Assembly: GCA_902592265.1 (NCBI GenBank)
Contig: CACJDV010000001.1
Span: 124,001-188,000 of the forward strand
Length of the DNA stretch: 64,000 bases
Reading direction: 5' to 3'
DNA from: an uncultured Pelagibacteraceae bacterium
Lineage (GTDB): Bacteria > Pseudomonadota > Alphaproteobacteria > Pelagibacterales > Pelagibacteraceae
Shown here: piece after piece, positions 62,485 through 64,000 of the stretch
Position numbering within the stretch: position 1 is the first letter of the stretch
Layout: each line of letters opens with the position of its first letter
The notes under the pieces: generated by a model
The model's input: the letters and a program-made list of their open reading frames with translations, nothing else
Database searches by the model: none
Told to the model about the DNA's origin: nothing
Translations under genes and position numbers: made by a program

Positions 62485-64000
62485 ATGATTAAAAAAGAGA
62501 ATTTTGATAAAACAAGTGCATGGCCTTTCGTTGAAGCAAAAAAAATGCTTCGGGAAAGAAAATCTTTTATAGATAAAAAAGGCAAAATAATTCTCCAAAC
62601 AGGTTATGGTCCTAGTGGACTTCCACATATAGGAACTTTTGGAGAAGTTGCAAGGACATCAATGATTGTAAATGCCCTAAAACATTTAACTGATTTACCA
62701 ACCGAAATCATTACTTTTTCAGATGATATGGATGGTCTTAGAAAAGTACCTGACAATGTTCCACAAAAAGAATTATTAGAAAAAAATTTACACAAACCGC
62801 TTACTAATGTGCCTGATCCTTTTCAAAAATTTAATAGTTTTGGTGAGCATAATAATGAAATGTTAAAAAAATTTTTAAATAATTTTAAATTTAAATATAA
62901 TTTTAAAAGTTCAACATCACTTTATAAATCGGGTTTCTTTAACTCTTCTCTCCAAGTTATTCTAGAGAATTATGATGGTATAATGAATATAATACTTCCT
63001 ACACTAGGGAAAGAGAGACAAAAAACTTACAGTCCATTTCTTCCAATTTGTCCAGATACAGGTCATGTTCTAGAAATACCTGTAAAAAATATCAATAAAG
63101 AAAAATCTATTATTGTTTTTGATAATAATGGAAAAGATTTGGAAACAAGCATTTATGATGGAAATTGTAAATTACAGTGGAAGGTTGATTGGGCTATGAG
63201 ATGGTATGCGCTAGATGTTGATTTTGAAATGTATGGAAAGGATCTTATAGAGAGTGCAATACTTTCAACAAAAATTATCAAATTGATTGGGAAAACTAAT
63301 CCGTCAGGGTTTGCATATGAACTATTTTTGGATGAAAAAGGAGAGAAGATTTCAAAATCAAAGGGAAACGGCATCACTATTGATCAATGGTTAGAGTATG
63401 CTTCCCCTGAAAGTTTGTCGCTATATATGTATCAAAATCCAAAAAGAGCAAAAAAACTATACAAAGAAATAGTTTCAAAAACTGTTGATGATTATTTGGA
63501 TCTGATTGAGAAAGCAAAAAATCAAAATGAATTGCAGCTTCTTATGAATCCTGTATGGCATGTTCATAATAGTTTGGTGCCTAAAGAAAATATGATTATG
63601 TCATTTTCAATGTTATTAAACTTGGTCGAAACAAGTAATGCTGACAGCAAAGAACTTCTTTGGAAATTTGTTAAAAAATATAAAAAAAATATTTCGGAGA
63701 AAGATAATCCTATCTTTGATAAATTAGTAGGCTATGCAATAAAGTATTTTAACGACGTAATAAAATTGAAAAAAAAATATAAAAAACCTAATGGTGAAGA
63801 AAAAAAGGCTTTAGAAGCTCTGGTGAAAACTTTAGATAAATGTGACGATAAAATGAAACCAGAAGATATTCAAACAATGATATATTCGACTGGTAAAGAA
63901 AATGGATACACTGAGAACCTTCGAGATTGGTTTAAATTAATTTACGAAGTAGTTTTTGGAGACGAAAATGGACCAAGGATGGGTTTTTTTATAAGTTTTT
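62485..64000 (+). CDS. lysS: Class I lysyl-tRNA synthetase, 3' end cut by window edge
   Basis: Charges tRNA-Lys; this is the class I type (LysRS1) found in archaea, spirochaetes and many alphaproteobacteria, not the common class II form. The ORF track misses it because it has no stop before the window ends, but the frame is open from ATG 62485 for 505 codons. The HIGH-type motif is PSGLPHIGTFGE (His48), the KMSKS-type motif is EKISKSKGNG near residue 288, and SPFLPICPDTGHVLEIP is typical of LysRS1. The gene should be almost complete. Confidence 0.95.
   Translation, partial: MIKKENFDKTSAWPFVEAKKMLRERKSFIDKKGKIILQTGYGPSGLPHIGTFGEVARTSMIVNALKHLTDLPTEIITFSDDMDGLRKVPDNVPQKELLEKNLHKPLTNVPDPFQKFNSFGEHNNEMLKKFLNNFKFKYNFKSSTSLYKSGFFNSSLQVILENYDGIMNIILPTLGKERQKTYSPFLPICPDTGHVLEIPVKNINKEKSIIVFDNNGKDLETSIYDGNCKLQWKVDWAMRWYALDVDFEMYGKDLIESAILSTKIIKLIGKTNPSGFAYELFLDEKGEKISKSKGNGITIDQWLEYASPESLSLYMYQNPKRAKKLYKEIVSKTVDDYLDLIEKAKNQNELQLLMNPVWHVHNSLVPKENMIMSFSMLLNLVETSNADSKELLWKFVKKYKKNISEKDNPIFDKLVGYAIKYFNDVIKLKKKYKKPNGEEKKALEALVKTLDKCDDKMKPEDIQTMIYSTGKENGYTENLRDWFKLIYEVVFGDENGPRMGFFISF

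Overview
The window is 64 kb of a very AT-rich, tightly packed genome that matches a SAR11-clade alphaproteobacterium (Candidatus Pelagibacter or a close relative). The main evidence is a DMSP demethylase almost identical in its opening residues to Pelagibacter DmdA, a class I lysyl-tRNA synthetase, a structured RNA in front of ffh of a kind described from Pelagibacter, a SAM-II riboswitch in front of metX, and extreme compaction. The largest gene-free gap is about 195 bases. I found no rRNA, tRNA, CRISPR array, insertion sequence or prophage.

Layout. (1) 1-12,794, plus strand: a 2-hydroxyacid/2-oxoacid region with two tandem FMN-dependent hydroxyacid dehydrogenases (the first cut by the window edge), an aminotransferase, an FAD-linked glycolate/D-lactate oxidase, a D-hydroxyacid dehydrogenase and a complete TRAP transporter. 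An amidase, a 58-residue membrane protein missing from the ORF track, an EamA transporter, an alpha/beta hydrolase and an exported protein of unknown role follow. (2) 12,787-14,528, minus: dapF-ftsY. (3) 14,690-47,643, plus: a 33-kb one-strand run: ffh, rpsP-trmD-rplS (no rimM), leuCDB, the DMSP demethylation genes dmdC-dmdB-hydrolase-dmdA, asd, sdhCDAB, mmsA, mdh, sucCDAB-lpdA, priA and the F1 ATP synthase genes atpHAGDC. (4) 47,626-54,162, minus: rplU-rpmA-obgE-proB-proA-nadD-rsfS-ctpA-rppH. (5) 54,227-56,665, minus: metX-metW-gloB behind a SAM-II riboswitch. (6) 56,861-58,839, plus: hisC-like aminotransferase and tyrA. (7) 58,836-62,396, minus: trkH, an AmpG-like permease and an NlpC/P60 peptidase. 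(8) 62,485 to the end, plus: lysS, cut by the window edge and missing from the ORF track.

How the genes fit together. Uptake of small organic acids (TRAP) and their oxidation feed the TCA cycle, which is encoded almost whole in one block and discharges electrons through succinate dehydrogenase, next to the F1 ATP synthase genes. DMSP demethylation supplies reduced sulfur and carbon, while metX-metW is controlled by SAM. The ffh/ftsY pair gives the protein-targeting machinery.

Most notable observations: both canonical heme-b axial histidines appear to be missing from SdhC/SdhD although the quinone-site residues are kept; three ribosomal proteins (S16, L19, L21) carry added Lys/Ala/Glu-rich tails, the S16 tail being a nearly perfect 30-bp tandem repeat; an alpha/beta hydrolase is translationally coupled to dmdA; and all three convergent gene pairs overlap at their stop codons. 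No wholly new multi-gene system was evident. Promoter calls are by eye in AT-rich sequence and should be treated as weak.
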